This document shows positions 21,684 to 35,118 of a stretch of 64,000 nucleotides of DNA, in pieces (within the stretch, counting starts at the first letter, position 1; each line of letters opens with the position of its first letter). The translations under genes and the position numbers were made by a program. The DNA is from Polytrichum commune (Eukaryota; Streptophyta; Polytrichopsida; Polytrichales; Polytrichaceae): the NCBI GenBank assembly GCA_950295325.1, contig OX485804.1, forward strand, positions 42,708,429 through 42,772,428, read 5' to 3'. Below the pieces are notes generated by a model. It was not told the origin of the DNA. It made no database searches and saw nothing but the letters and a program-made list of their open reading frames with translations.

Positions 21684-24035
21684 CTACTTCCTTTGTTGCA
21701 AACCATATGTGTCCTCCAAGCCATCCTTTTGATTCTTCCGTCTTTGCGCAATCATCTCTGTATATGCCTGCCAACCATGAGAAAATAAGCTTGTCTTGCA
21801 TCAGTGAGCATTCCAGAAAGGTAAATTTAGAGAAAATTTGCAAATGTGTCTTTTAGCTACATCCTTCTATTTTAATCTAAAATGAACTCATTTTCCATTG
21901 TACTTTTCCAATCGGTTGAATATCTTAATGTTATTAAAGATTCAGGTTCAAATACACAACTTGTTTGCTTGTGGATGCAAATACCTATGTAGTATTTTTA
22001 CACATGATAATTGAGCCCTTGATCCTTTAAAGGTTAACCCTAACTGTATACACCTGTAAATGCAAGTGGAGAGCTACTGGCTGGATACACGTTGATTAGG
22101 AGGATCAAAATGTCGACTAAAGCTTGAAGTAGTCCAAATTGAACCAATAGTACAAATTGAAATCGGTGTCATACATGTGCCGTGGAAACACTGTACTGAT
22201 CCAGTCCTGGTATGCAGCCAGGGTTTAAGGAATGGCCGAACAAAAATAAACTTCGATTGAACTGGAAGTTCAGTTCACCTGTGGGTAAGAATAGAGGAAA
22301 ATGAACCACCATGCGGCCACCAAAAGTGCCACCACTCCAGTCAAAATCGCAGAGCGAACCAACAGCCATGAGAAAGCAATGCCAGTCACTCCTGTCAACA
22401 CTATTGTCCATGGCTGGCACCTGCAGTGAGAGAGAGACACACACAGAGACAGTCGATGAATCAATTCAATTCTCCAACACCACCAAAAACTGTGAACCAC
22501 AAGAAACCTGAAGGAGAATGAGCTCTCCCCTCCACAGATACAATTGCCATTATACAGAAATTAGTATTTTTCAGGAATTGATCACCTGACTTCGATCTGT
22601 GCTATGGTTGCAAGCTCAATAGCACAACGACAGGGAGGAGTGCAATGCAGGATTGGTGCGACATGAGGAATTTCAGCCCATTAGATTGCAAATACATCGC
22701 AGGAGGGCAGGCAGGAAGAGTGGCCCCTCTCCAAATTGTACTGGAAATCGTCACAACCTACACCATCAATTGAACAATATGCAGTTTTGAAGTACAAAAC
22801 ATTATGAAGCCTTGTGAGCTTATGCCCTTTCTATTCAGACTTGAGGAAATCGAGGCCCTCGTTTTTAGTAATAAACGCAAGGCATAGCCCTGACCATCTC
22901 AAACCTCATTGTCATGTCATGTCCTCATTGGACACAAGCACGCCGATTATAGACCGCAACACACTATGCTCATGACATGATCACTATGCTGATGTTGTAC
23001 ATGTGCCACCCTGCTCCGGGATGTAGCACGGGGACATCTTGCTACAGCCCGTAGCATTGCGTACCATATCTGGTTCATAAGTGCCCGGAACGGATGAATC
23101 CTATAACTTATCCGTAACAAAACTAACTCCCAGCAATTCTTGCACATTCTGGCTTGACCCACATTCTTGGTGTTGCATTCATTCTCCTGTGGGACACCTT
23201 GACATCCTTTCTGCAATCCAGCTCGCTCCGAAATTCAAACGGAATGGCGAATGCGCACCCAAATAAAATTTTACTTATGTGACCACAAACAAACCCAAGC
23301 GCCCTGTGAGTTATGTTCTCTCGGACGACCTCCCGTCAGTGCCCAGAATGGATGACTCCTGTGACTTATACACAGAAAAAACTGCACACTCTACTTGGCC
23401 CGCGTTCTTGCTGTTGCATTCATTCTTCCGTAGGCCACATTTGACATCCTTGGTGCAATACAGCTCGCTCCGAAGCTCAAACAGGATGGCGAATGCACGC
23501 CAAAATTGCCCACTTATGTGACCATAAACCTTAACTCGTGTAAGTTATGTTCTCTCAGGCGACCTCCCATAAGTGCCCAGAATGGATATACACACAAGAA
23601 GTGCACCATCTAATTATTAACCCACATTCTTGCTGTTGCATTCATTCTCCCGAGGGACACATCCATTTGAAATGCGAGTGAGTAATTGAGTGGACATACA
23701 TACCATGCTGGTTTAGTGTCCCACACATTGTCATACTCGATGGCCAATTCATCGAGATAGCGCTCCATATCCCTCACCACCCCTTCATCATCGTCGTCGT
23801 CGTCTGCGCGGGCTCTCACCACACCCACTACCCTCCTTTTCTTCTCTTTCTCCTCCAACTTGGAGAACCGTCCCACACTAATCCTCCCCTGCACTAATCT
23901 CCTACACTCTACGCTAGTTTGTCTTCGGAGCGAAGCTCGAGTACTTTGGCCTTTGTGAGCCAGTAGTAAAGGCGGTGGCGCCCGTGTGTAACTACAAACT
24001 GGGCGTGCCCAGCTTGTTGCCACCGCCATAGCCAA
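21684..24035 (-). CDS. Plastid DUF6737-like membrane protein, 185 aa
   Basis: Exons are 24035-23704, 22420-22279 and 21767-21684, all with GT/AG borders and matching phases. Residues 1-~75 are rich in Ala, Ser, Arg and Thr and poor in acidic residues, as expected of a chloroplast transit peptide. An Asp run follows, then 'MERYLDELAIEYDNVWDTKP' (~89-108), 'CQPWTIVLTG' and two hydrophobic segments (~116-132, 134-153). The soluble tail contains 'YTEMIAQRRK' and 'LEDTYG'. This order (short acidic lead, W-C-Q-P-W-[TS]-I, paired spans ending in Y-P) is what I recall of the cyanobacterial/plastid DUF6737 family, whose role is unknown to me. It probably sits in the thylakoid or envelope membrane. Intron 1 carries a tandem array (23081-23665). 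Confidence 0.75.
23081..23665. repeat. Tandem array of ~225-260-bp units in intron 1
   Basis: About 2.5 units. The word 'agtgccc(g/a)ga' recurs near 23081, 23339 and 23573. The block 'ttcttg(g/c)tgttgcattcatt' recurs near 23163, 23404 and 23628. The last unit ends about 40 bp from the exon-1 donor at 23703. Confidence 0.75.
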
Positions 24036-24850
24036 CTCAACTTTTTGGCCTGTCCTGCAGGCTCCACTCTTCGGTGAGGAAGATTCTCAAGCTTTTATCA
24101 GGCGCACATTGCAATTCGCACCTAACCCAATCCAAGAGACCACCAACCCAGCTGCTCTGCAAATTAGGTTAACCTTGATGAATCCAGCTTGAATGCAGTG
24201 GCAAACTGTTCGTGTGGTAGCGAATGGAATCTCTCCCTATCCAACTCAAGTTGAGAAGTTACCGATCGATTCAAACAAATTGAATTTCTTGACGTTCGGC
24301 GGGATCACTTACCTTTGTAAGTTAGGAAGCATGGAAAGTGACCTAAAAGTGCCGCTTTTGGTGCACAAGATAGGATGATGGGAGCCACCTCATATCTTCA
24401 CCCTTTAGTTGCCAAAGGTGTATTTCCAATGAACTTGGAACTTTCATACCACTCACCCTTGATGTCAATGGGAATGGCAATTCCGCTCACTATCACCAAT
24501 ATATATTATAATTTGATATGATTGCTTTATAAGGAAGATCTTTTTGTTTCAACAAATTTTTGAGAAGATCTAGTGGTTGCAAGGTTGAAGTTTTCAAGTA
24601 AAGGTAACTACTTTTAAAAAAAAAAAAAAACTGAATACCAGGATAGATAATCAATTCAATGTGAATATAAAGGTTTGTGTATATTTAGAATACACATATG
24701 TGAGACTTTAAATTCTAAATATGGAGTTTGTATGCCTATTCTAGAGGTGGTCAAAGTTCATTCTCTGGATGATGAGTGTCTTTCATAATGAACTATAATG
24801 CTAGTTTTGAAACATGTTTGGTACAAGGTGTTGGCCACACTACTACCATA
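24036..24850. other. Upstream region of plastid-protein gene
   Basis: Likely 5'-UTR and promoter of the minus-strand gene in the first few hundred bases. An A14 run lies near 24617. No further gene is seen. Confidence 0.35.
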
Positions 24851-24987
24851 GAGGGCTCCTATTTCATCTGTACACGTGTTGCAATGTAGATTCCACGTGG
24901 GATTTAAATGGTCTTAGAAATTTGAACATGACACTTGACAAAATTTGAGGGGGATATAATTGCTTTGTGTTAGAATAGAGAGCCCTC
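24851..24987. mobile_element. Stowaway-like MITE (TA target site)
   Basis: A 137-bp element begins GAGGGCTCCTATTT and ends AATAGAGAGCCCTC, flanked by TA on both sides. TA duplication with short inverted ends is typical of Tc1/mariner-derived (Stowaway-type) MITEs. The terminal repeat is short and slightly imperfect, so confidence is moderate. Confidence 0.55.
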
Positions 24988-26546
24988 TACAGTATAGATG
25001 ATTGATATTACAACATGCAACACCCACGGCCATGAAAATTTCCTTCCTCCTTCCATTTTTAATGACCTTCTCCAAGCTTCAAACAAACTTCATAGCATCT
25101 TCCTTCTTGGGGGGGATCAAATGAGACTTGGACAGGTCTATTCTTGAAACAAAAGAGAATCTCCATCCCCAATGGGGCAGGGGGATGAAGTCGTGAAGTG
25201 GCTCCAGGGTCGTTTCTTTTATTGAGAAGATCCCATGGGGACCTCTTCAACAACATAGGGTTAATACATGATGGGGATGCCACCCAGATTGTTAACAGGA
25301 AGGAGGTCTCCAACATTCAGAGGACCTAAATTGGAGCTTGAGCCATTCTACCACAGGTCTCCCGAAATATCACTTGCAAAGGGGTGCCCACCCTTGTGTA
25401 ATTTTTGTTACTTTCAACTTATATTGTTCCAAATTGATTGGATGACCTAAATTCCACGTCTTCAAAATTCATTGCCCTAATTGCTTGTCCTCTTCGTCCA
25501 AAAATACACCTTTTCTTCCTCTTCTTCTCCTCGCATCTTGCCCATCAAATGGTCCATGAATGTGCTACATAGGATTTTGTGAACGTGCGTGGCAGTTTTG
25601 GTGAGTGCACCCTCTCATCAATGTCGGCCATGGCTTAAGTAGCCAAGTGGATGCCAATCCAATAATTGTCATCCTAAGCTTAATGGGAAGAACCCTTGCA
25701 ACAACACTTTTAGTTTGAGTTGCAAAATATTTACTCTAGGGAACATGCCTAACAAAACAAGATGCTCCACACCCCCACAGTAACCGATGGAATGTATCGT
25801 TTGACTATCCACAGCTCATGCATTCAACAATTCAACACCCTCAAGTCCAATGGCAACCATTGTCATGAGCTCTCAAGCTAGGTGACTTAATTCAAGTTGA
25901 GTGGCAACCTACTCTCACTTATGAGCCCAATCTTGAAACAATTGCCCGCTTGAAGTGCTAAATTCATCATGATTCAAAATCACTCAACTTCCCAATGTTG
26001 TCGTTGCATGCGTTTGCCCTCTATACATTGGTATATGTCCAATGCACTATGAGTATTTTGGAGTATCATTGCATGTAGGCAACACTTTTTATCCCTAAAT
26101 AGATATAACTCTTGTTTAAATACATATACATATGTGTATATGTATATTGTATTAAATTCACTTCCAATATGCATTTTTCTTTTAAATATTGTTGAAGTAC
26201 ATATTATTGTGCCCAACATGTATCGGTATAAGTTTTGGATATATCCATAGACCAAACTACTAAAGGGAGAGCTCATTAGATTCCATAATGCGGCGCCTCT
26301 AAATGGAGTGACCCGACATTGTGCTAGTGGGCCTAGACCTTTGGGTAGTGCCCAAGTCCCGCAAAGCAGCGGGGTGGCTAAGCAAATGTTGGACACTAAA
26401 GAGGTGCTAAGGGAACCCACTAAGCCTCATGAAGACCATGCTATTAAGGTTGTGTTGAATGAAGCCTCATGTTGCCTCCTAGAGGCAACATCACCTTTTA
26501 AATGCCTAAAATTGGATATTTATCCTATTCGAGTGATTGAACAATC
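24988..26546. other. Intergenic stretch
   Basis: No supportable gene. Open frames at 25980-26420 (minus) and 26308-26643 (plus) overlap each other in opposite directions, and the second runs into the element at 26555. An ATATAC-rich simple stretch lies at 26119-26150. Confidence 0.4.
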
Positions 26547-26554
26547 ATTAGGAG

Positions 26555-27418
26555 CAGTGGTGATTTTTCACAAGGTCCCCAACATGTCCAGGGACATGTT
26601 CATAAAAAACAACCTTTCCAGTGGACATGTTCTTAGAAAATGAACCGGTTTTTGGACGTGTCAAATTCACTTTGGACGGGTTCTAAAAATAACAATTTTT
26701 TTGATAATTATTTCCAAACAATATAATTGGTACAAATATCAATTACATTATGTCATATATGACATGTGAATATAAGCATAATGCAATCAAACCACTAATA
26801 CCCAATCAAAATATCCATCTTGAAGTGCTTGATACACCTACATACATTAATTCATCAACCACAAAATTTAGAACCTTTTTAATATAATGTCAAAGATTAT
26901 AATTGAAGGTAAACTTAGCAATTGAATAAGAATTAGTATATATAAACATGCTCAAATTTTTTTTTAAAAAGAGGATAGAGTGTGGGGAAAGAAATGGGAG
27001 ATTGAAGGACAAGAAATAAAAAGAAATGATGGTGGCAGAGGAAATTAGAATGGAGTGTACTGGAAAGATGAGAATCGACAGCAAAAGACAAATAACTGAC
27101 GAGCATTGAAGGCATAATTTGTGAAGATCCTATTGTTTCCAAGTGCAAACAGTCACATGTCAACATCTTTTGCTTTTTTGTTTTTTTTTTGTTTTTTTTT
27201 AAAATTACCAACATTGTAAGAGACTTATTTATACGTATTGCGGGACGGGTATTTTCATTTCTAAACCAGTTTTGGGACGGGTTGTTTTTTCTTTAACCTT
27301 TCCATGGACGAGTTGGTTTAGAAACTACCGGTTTTGGGACAGGTTGCAATTTTTTTTGCCTTTCAATTCAAGGTTTTTGGACGTGGACGGGCAAAAACTT
27401 TGTGAAAAATCAGCCCTG
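26555..27418. mobile_element. hAT-type non-autonomous element, 864 bp
   Basis: It begins CAGTGGTGATTTTTCAC and ends GTGAAAAATCAGCCCTG, flanked by the identical octamer 'attaggag' at 26547-26554 and 27419-27426. Subterminal copies of a GGACGGGTT / GGACATGTT motif (26586-26690, 27242-27394) cluster near both ends, as is common for transposase-binding sites in hAT elements. The interior is AT-rich with no transposase. The CAG(G/T)G start and 8-bp duplication support hAT. Confidence 0.8.
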
Positions 27419-27426
27419 ATTAGGAG

Positions 27427-28863
27427 TTTCTTTTCAAAGGCATTTCAACAATGTAACAAGGGGATGTAAGCTACAGGACCCATCGAAGTCTGGCAGCATG
27501 AACCCCAAAAGTGCTGCTATCAAAGAATTTTCATGAGTAAATCAAGGAAAATCCTTTTTTTTTGGGTGGTTCATCACAGATTTGTTAATGCATCGCAAAT
27601 TTCAAGACGTAAATATGACCAAAAGAAGATGGAGAACAAAAACAATTGACCAAATAACACCCGCATGCTTTATCCAACCATTCTTTGACTCTTTCATCCT
27701 TTTTCCCTCTTCCTCCCTCTCTTTTCCCTTCCTCATTCTAAAGTGGACCCCGGCATCCCGTCACCCCTCAAAATTACAAAAAATTAAGAATAAATCATGG
27801 CACGTTGTCAATACAGATGACTCAGATTCCAACCAATATGAATGAAGTTGGAAATTTACTAGGCCTAGTAACAAATGATATTCTAGTCTACTGTACTCAC
27901 AACATCCCTGAAAAATGTTTTCCACATTTGGGGTGGAGGATGCAGTGAATGTATAGCTTACAACCCATTCAACACTCCATGCGTAAAAATGTAAGCAACA
28001 GAAGCTCCTAATCTGAGGGTCAAGTGACTTTTTAATGCTATCAGGAACCTTAAACACACCCTGGAAAGCAGACATTGATGAATTCAACGCACCTCATCTC
28101 TCTCAAGTCATCTCAATTGGACCTCATTCTCTGTGAGAGGAGATGCAGGTTTAGGGTTAGAGGAAAAATGGATAATAAGGGTTAAAGTATTGCACATCAG
28201 AAACTCCTTGTGTCACACTGCAAAGCATCTGACATTCAAAAAACTTGTGATACAAGCACCCCAAGGTTGTACTGACCTTGATGTTGGATACCATTGAAAA
28301 TCACACTTGAAGTCAAAGCAACTCGAGTACTCCATCATTGCAGAATGCGAGCGACTAACTCAAACCATCAATTCAAGCTTCCCCTGAGAATCTTCATTCA
28401 ACAAATATTAAATTGCATACAAATAAACCAGATCAGGATTTTCTGTGTCAGTGATTGCTGACTAAATGATACAAAACTGCTTCCCTCTTCGACCAAAAGT
28501 AAAGTGGCCCCTAAGAAATACACAAACAAACCTACAGGAACAAATCGGCCATACTGGTGGGAGATTGAGAATGGAGCATATGTGTATCAGATCCAACCAC
28601 CAAGATAAATGGTACACAGGCGTACATATTTGAGGTTCACTTGTCAACTAGCTTTGGACCATTCTCAGCTCTTTTGAGTCATGGAAAGGATTGTGCTTTC
28701 TAAATGGAGAAGCCATTTCTCGTAACATCGTGACGGAGCATTAAATCAAGGACCGTGTTGTTGTTGCCACTCTACATCCTTGAGGCATTTGCACCCCACT
28801 TCCTGAAGAGTGGAGGTAAGCAATTAACTCAAAATTGATCCAATGTAGAAGAACATTGCTTTG
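27427..28863. other. Downstream flank of ARIA-type gene
   Basis: Probably contains the 3'-UTR of the minus-strand gene ending at 28864, followed by intergenic DNA. A minus-strand frame at 27761-28087 has no recognisable features. No repeat with definable ends is seen. Confidence 0.4.
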
Positions 28864-31800
28864 CTAAGGTGTTGCTGCTGGTGGTTGGGGGCGCAAAATT
28901 CGATGCAAGTAATCACGTATTTCTGGAATTATTTTTTGAATAAGAGCTGGGTACCTGCATCATGCCAGAAACACCTATCAAACACTTCACAACACCAATC
29001 TGCCAATAGACCTTACACCAGAAGCTTCAACTGCAAAAGCATCTTGTTTGAAACCATCAAATCTTCCACCAGCACTGTAGGCCTCAAAACAAGCAACCAC
29101 AACCATATTCCTCATGCTTACAGTACGCTTACCCAGGCATGTTGCACATCTGCTCGTGCTGTTTCAATATAAACAACACACAAGTATGCCTAAGTGATAG
29201 AGCATGGTATGCCTCCGCCAGGTCAAATACATTAGCAACGTTTTCCACTGTTAGATCCTGCAGTTTAACAATTTGGACGGTGTCAATCTCCATCAAATAA
29301 ACAGGACTTATTATCGGTGATAGAATACATGGAATCAAAACAAGGATGAGCCTGAATTATTGAATCTCATCTACATGTGACACATCACAAAAGCATAATT
29401 TTACAACCTATAACCACTTCCAACATTCTACCTGCATCTTTCACCATTCTACAAGCTACAGAAATTGAAACAGATGGAAGTCAGCTCTGTATGAATTATA
29501 CCTGTGCTATGGCATATTCACATAACTGCTTCAAGCCTTCTAAAAGATACTGGTCGGCAGCCCTAAGAAGGTCTTGTGCTACATCACTGGTCACTGTAAC
29601 AGTGCCCGTGTAAATACACCTGAACAGAGGAAACTGTTAGGAATTGGGAATAGAGCCTCTCAAGAGCCACAGCAAACTAAAACTAAATGAGCCCTGCCTA
29701 CCATGTCCCAAATGATTTTCAAAAAATTGATGTGCACCAGAATATAATATTTGCCCCAGAACTGTCACACATTCTATTTCTACTTATATATGTGAATCAA
29801 GTACAACAAGCCATCCCTAATCCAATGCACTTTTATCAATCACAGGCCCATTCGACCCTCAGCTGCAAGTGATATAGGTTGGGATCAAATCTACCTCATC
29901 ATGAGCTCAAACACTTTCCAACTTATGTTGGGAATTTCAATATCTTTGGCTTCCTTTTCCTGCATGAACCAATATATGTATCATTGAACTGGTCAACAAT
30001 TTAATACTACAAACCTTCTAATAATCTCATGAACTTGCCCAAATTAACATTGACAACAGTATACACCAGAATACAATTGTCTGGGAAATTGGAATAGGTA
30101 CACCAGATGGTTCAACACAAATCAAAGTACTTAGTGGCAAGATTACTCTGTAGCCACCATCAAACATGGCACGAAATGCATCAGAAGAAGCCAACAAAGC
30201 TATTCGGTGAGCATAGAAGCGCCTCCCTGCAAAAATGATATTTTCACAGATCCACAATCAAACTCAGTTGTGAACCAATCTCCTAGAGACCGTAAAAAAA
30301 AAAATCTTCTAACTCCACCTCACTTCCACAATAACTCACTGCAAGCTACATCAATCAACCTCTCCTTGCAGATATCCTACCTACAAAATGTGATGAAAAA
30401 TTATTGCAATGCAACCTACACTGTTTCTTCGGACATAAACCATAAAGACCATAAAAATCTGTCAAGCAAATATTGACGGTTTAATCGAAGTGCTAGTGAG
30501 CACCTTCCACAAGAAATGTCACATCAGAAAGTGTGCAGCTATTCACATACTGTTCACCAAGATACACCTGCCATCACATTCAACAAAAAAGCAAGGTCAT
30601 TCATGTGTCAATCCAGAAATGGAGTATCTTCATTGCCCCCATCTTCATCATGTTTGAGAGATCAGGCAAACTCATCAGATCTCATTTTCATGGCAATGTG
30701 ACCCTCCTTGTAGCAGTCGCAATTTCTTCATAGAGGAAACAAGTATTTACAGACATCACAATATCAACAAAAGACTGCCTATGGATAACAACTTATCACA
30801 GGGCTTCCTGAGTTGCATCACTCTCTGCCGTTACATCTCTTCCATCATGTAGCTCTTCTTTACGGCCCCTGGGGGTTTCAAACTTTTCAAGGTGTAGCAA
30901 TGACTTTATGTATCTAGCTCCAAGTTGTAATACAGGTCAAATAGCCATGATGAAATATCTTATCATCAAGTATGCAGCTTAGAGAGAGCAGGAAAAGAAA
31001 CAGAAATATCTTATATAGTACTTTCACCTAACCATCTCGCCCACAAAAAGCTGACCCTCCATACCCAGTTTCCATGTACACACGTGCGGGAGGTGAAAGA
31101 ATTCACAGCCACACTCACCTGAGGCGTAGGAGGAAGTGGTGCAGCATCAATAGGAGACAGTGCATTTGCTTTCTTGGCCAATGTACACAGAGCAAGGGAG
31201 CCATCCCGCTGGTGTTTTGGGATCACAAAAGCACTCAGCATCTCCAATAGCACTTCCATCCCTGTCCACAACATTCAAAATGACTCCCTTAATCCACTGC
31301 AAGCATTTCCATAAATTACTCGACTCACCCACACATTTATCTTCACAACAAGTAGAATTCATTCACAAGATCAACAAGATTCTCACCATTATTCTCAATG
31401 AATATGGTGCGCTGGTCATCAGGTGAACACAAGTGCGCCAGAGTAGTGGCAACCCTCCGTTGCACAATTTTGTCTGCGGAGCGCATCAAGTACAGAAGAT
31501 GTTTCAACACCTGAATCCACAAGCAACCATGTAGGCCACTCGGTCAGCATGGATTGAAACAACTGTATACATAGAAACACAGGCCCAACATATTCTTGAT
31601 CCAACCCCAATCGTATGCTTAAATATGACATGCCAAGTCATTTCTCATACCCGTCCCTGGATCTTCTCTTCCAACCGCTTTAGTGTTTTCTGGACGCAAT
31701 CTTTAGATGCCTGTGTCATACATAGACTCATTTGAGTAAATTTTCTGAAGCTGCTGCTAGTACCAACAAAACTGCATGGAAAGTCACTAAACACATGGAA

Positions 31801-34800
31801 AAACCATCCATTTACAATCACACCCTATTCAAACAAACATTCAAATGGGGGCATGTGACTGATTGTCGTAATTCTACCAAGGTGGAAGACAAGCACTTAC
31901 TAGGCAATTCAACAACTATTTCAACAAATACACAAGTACTATAATCAACATGCCATAAGCTTTGAAAATCCCACCAAAACCAAATGTATGGTCTACCTGC
32001 ACAATGAGATCACCATCGAACAGTCTTTGTACACCACCTTCTTTTACAATATCCGAAACATTGTCCTGACAACACCATATATTAGACTTTTGGCTGCCTC
32101 CATCCTCAAGGGAAATCCATGAAACAACCATATTCCTATACTTTAGGTCATTACATGCAAGGCAAAACTGAAACTGTAACCAGGAATTCCACCTCACCTC
32201 ATTGTCCGCCAGGCCATACAGAGCAAATGCAGCATTGTGTTGCAATGATCCATTCTTTGAATCCAGAAGCTCGAGCAAAGGCCTTAGCCCACCATCATGA
32301 ACAATTCCGGCTTGGTTGTGTGTGTTCTGCGAAGACTATATAAAAAGTGTTAATATAAGAAGTTCCAACAATTAACATCACATTCCAATCTGCAGTAAGT
32401 GATGAATGACAGGTTACAGGTAAGAACCAAGCAGAAAATATAACAATGAAAGTACAGGATCCATGAGAATTGCATATATCATAAATAACACCCAGCTATG
32501 CACCAAACTCGGCTGAAGCTATCAGAACCTGAGCTAGGCGACCCAAAGCAAAGGCTGCCATTTCTCGGAGCTGAGGATCTGTAGCTTCCAGCATCCTTAT
32601 CAGAGGCCGTACTGCACCCCTTTGGACAATATGCACCTGAACACGCACCACAAAGGTATAATGCTATGCTGGTGAATTGAAAATATCCTTACATTGCATC
32701 AGAAACCAGAGAACTTGTGACCAGAAGACACCAAAACTCAGCAGAAAAAACAATATAACAAACCATCTACATCAACAAATACAGGTGAGGTCTTTCACAC
32801 AATCACATGGTGGATGTAAGGCAATGCATACACACAACAACAAATATGACTCATCTGCAGTTTGATTTCTACACTATACCAGAATGGTCCATATGAAACT
32901 TTACCCTAAAGAGTGCCAACACAAATAGCATAGTACCTTGCATTCAGGGTCCGTTGTGGCAAATTGACCTAGCAAGAGGGCTGCCTCCCTTTGGCTTTCC
33001 TGACACCTTGAACTAACCACACAGAAAATACACAAATCAAATAAATCACAAATCCAAGAGACGACTTACAAAATGCCTAATCCATCTGTCTTTTGCGTAT
33101 TCATGTCATATACCATGTATTAAACCATTCAAGAAAGAACATTTTCAAACTAAAGTTCTGAAAACAAACTCACAGTGTTGGATAAAAGGCTCCAATACAA
33201 CATGAACTTTACCTAAGACAATGGACAAATGGATCCACTAACAAGACCTTAACCAAGTTTTATACCTGAGAAGGCCAATTACAGGTTGGAGAGCTCCAGC
33301 TGCAAGGACCTCTTTCTTAATATTCACTGAAGAGTGGACAAGATTCCCAATCACACCAACCTGTTGCCATGCATATGAGTTGAACTTATCAAGATCTAGC
33401 ACATTGTTTGCAAAATAACCTCTAAACACAACTATTGTAACAACCAATTATGTCATCAGTGCCAATGCTAGTTCACACATCGCCCCTCTAGAATTGATTT
33501 GAACCAAGTTCAAGCAGACTCCATACATACCGCCTCGTAGTGGATACCGACATCCTCTGACCGCAACATAAAAATTAAAGTAGGAAGTGCATTGCCCTCC
33601 ACAATCTGCACACACCACCAAATGCATTGCTTCTTTAGGGCACATCAAGGATACCTCTCCCCTACTCTACAAATCCTCTGCAATCCAACAACTCGGGTCT
33701 ACTCTTGAATCTCTGTGACCTAAGATGACTGGGAATCATCAGTGCTCTATATTTCAAAGCAGAAGATTCATTGCCACAATAAACATAGCATATCATTGTC
33801 CATAACATTGCCACAGGTCACCCAACCACACCCCAGCTGCTTGCCAGGTGATTGCGTAGTCTAACATAAACCTAAGGGTTTTCACCTGATTCTTATTTGC
33901 TTCATTCTTGAAAGCTAAAGTCCGCAAAGCACCAGCTGCTGCACGTTGAACCTTGCTATCGGTTGACTCCAACAGCTCCACTAGTGGAGGAATTCCTCCT
34001 TCCGTCCTGTCAAAACCATACACACATCAAGACCTCAAAAGCCAATGCCTCTACCAGCAAATAAACAGAGTTTAAGGTCCACAATCACTGGAAGGATGTG
34101 ACAATCGGCATGTACAACACCTTACCTTACACGGGTTTTGATGTGTGCATTTTCATGAGCAAGGTTTGTAATAGCATCAGCAGCACGTCGAACCACACCG
34201 TTTACAACCCGAAGATTCATAGTGCCTCCTTGTCGCCTTAATAAAGCAACCAATGAAGGAAGTGCTCCGGCGTCTGCAATCAACCTTTGATGCTCTGGCT
34301 GTAAACCCAAAAGGTCTGGGTGTTAATACACAATTCACGAAACCCTATCCAGGAAACTACCATGCCTCACATACCACAATTCCAAAATCCACGTACCATA
34401 GAGGTTGTAAAGATGTTAGGGCTAGCAACAAGTCAGCAACAGTTCCAAAGTATGTTCCCAAGGTGAAAATAGTCAAGAGATGAAGATAATGTAGCAACCA
34501 CCGCTCAACTTGCCATGGTTCTTGGAGCTTTCCTTACTAACCTTGACTGCAAGAAGGCCTAATGCAAATGCTGCGTCTTTCTCAACTTCGTGTTCACAAG
34601 CGATGGGACCCTCTCCTTCCTCTACAATAGGAGCGCATAGGTGTGGTACAAGTGCCTCCACTGCTCCTTCCTTCACGATAGTATCGACATGTTCTTCTGA
34701 ATCATTTGCCAAATTGGCTGATAGTCAGTCTCGGAGAATGGTCATGTAAACTCAATTGAAAGCATACATATGTACGAATAGGTTCATTTGTTCGACGAAA

Positions 34801-35118
34801 CGTCTGTAAAATTTCGACATGAAAGCACAAATGCGAAAACAGCAGAGTATTCGACTGACTCTCACCATGTTTAGCGAGCTCTGCTAGAGCATGCGCAGCG
34901 CGCCGTGCTGATGTGCGATCGCTGTCTCTCCAAGATAGGCACGTCCTCAGAACATCCACCTGCCCTCGCACCTCCGCTATAAGGTGATTATTCGGTCCAT
35001 CTACAGCTGATAACCCTAGCGACGTGTCTGCGAGCTTCCGTTTGTGGCCCTTCCTCTCACTACCAGAGTGTGATTTCGTGTCCATGCGGTCGTTCCCTAC
35101 TAAAGATCTGGTCTCCAT
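28864..35118 (-). CDS. ARIA: ARM-repeat/BTB protein, ARIA/ABAP1 type, 707 aa
   Basis: Nineteen exons: 35118-34866, 34696-34542, 34298-34126, 34006-33886, 33605-33531, 33360-33266, 33012-32937, 32636-32529, 32326-32198, 32065-31997, 31710-31651, 31510-31387, 31261-31119, 30567-30504, 30226-30147, 29959-29895, 29619-29502, 29257-29133, 28954-28864. All borders are GT-AG, phases agree and no stop intervenes. Residues 22-28 (RKGHKRK) form a basic, probably nuclear-localisation cluster. Armadillo repeats fill ~85-500 ('GGIPPLVELLE', 'GVIGNLVHSS', 'NAAFALYGLADNE'). A BTB domain follows at ~535-640 ('DVTFLVEGRRFYAHR', 'IYTGTV') and a helical tail to 707. Arabidopsis ARIA (~710 aa) binds the ABA transcription factor ABF2, and ABAP1 acts with TCP24 in replication control; which role applies here is inference. 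The ATG at 35118 is the first in frame. Confidence 0.93.

Noticed and set aside
22947-23521. Open frames on both strands inside intron 1 of the plastid-protein gene
   Set aside because: They lie within the intronic tandem array and have no recognisable features.
26308-26643. 111-codon plus-strand frame
   Set aside because: It crosses the left end of the transposable element at 26555 and is opposed by another frame; no recognisable protein feature.
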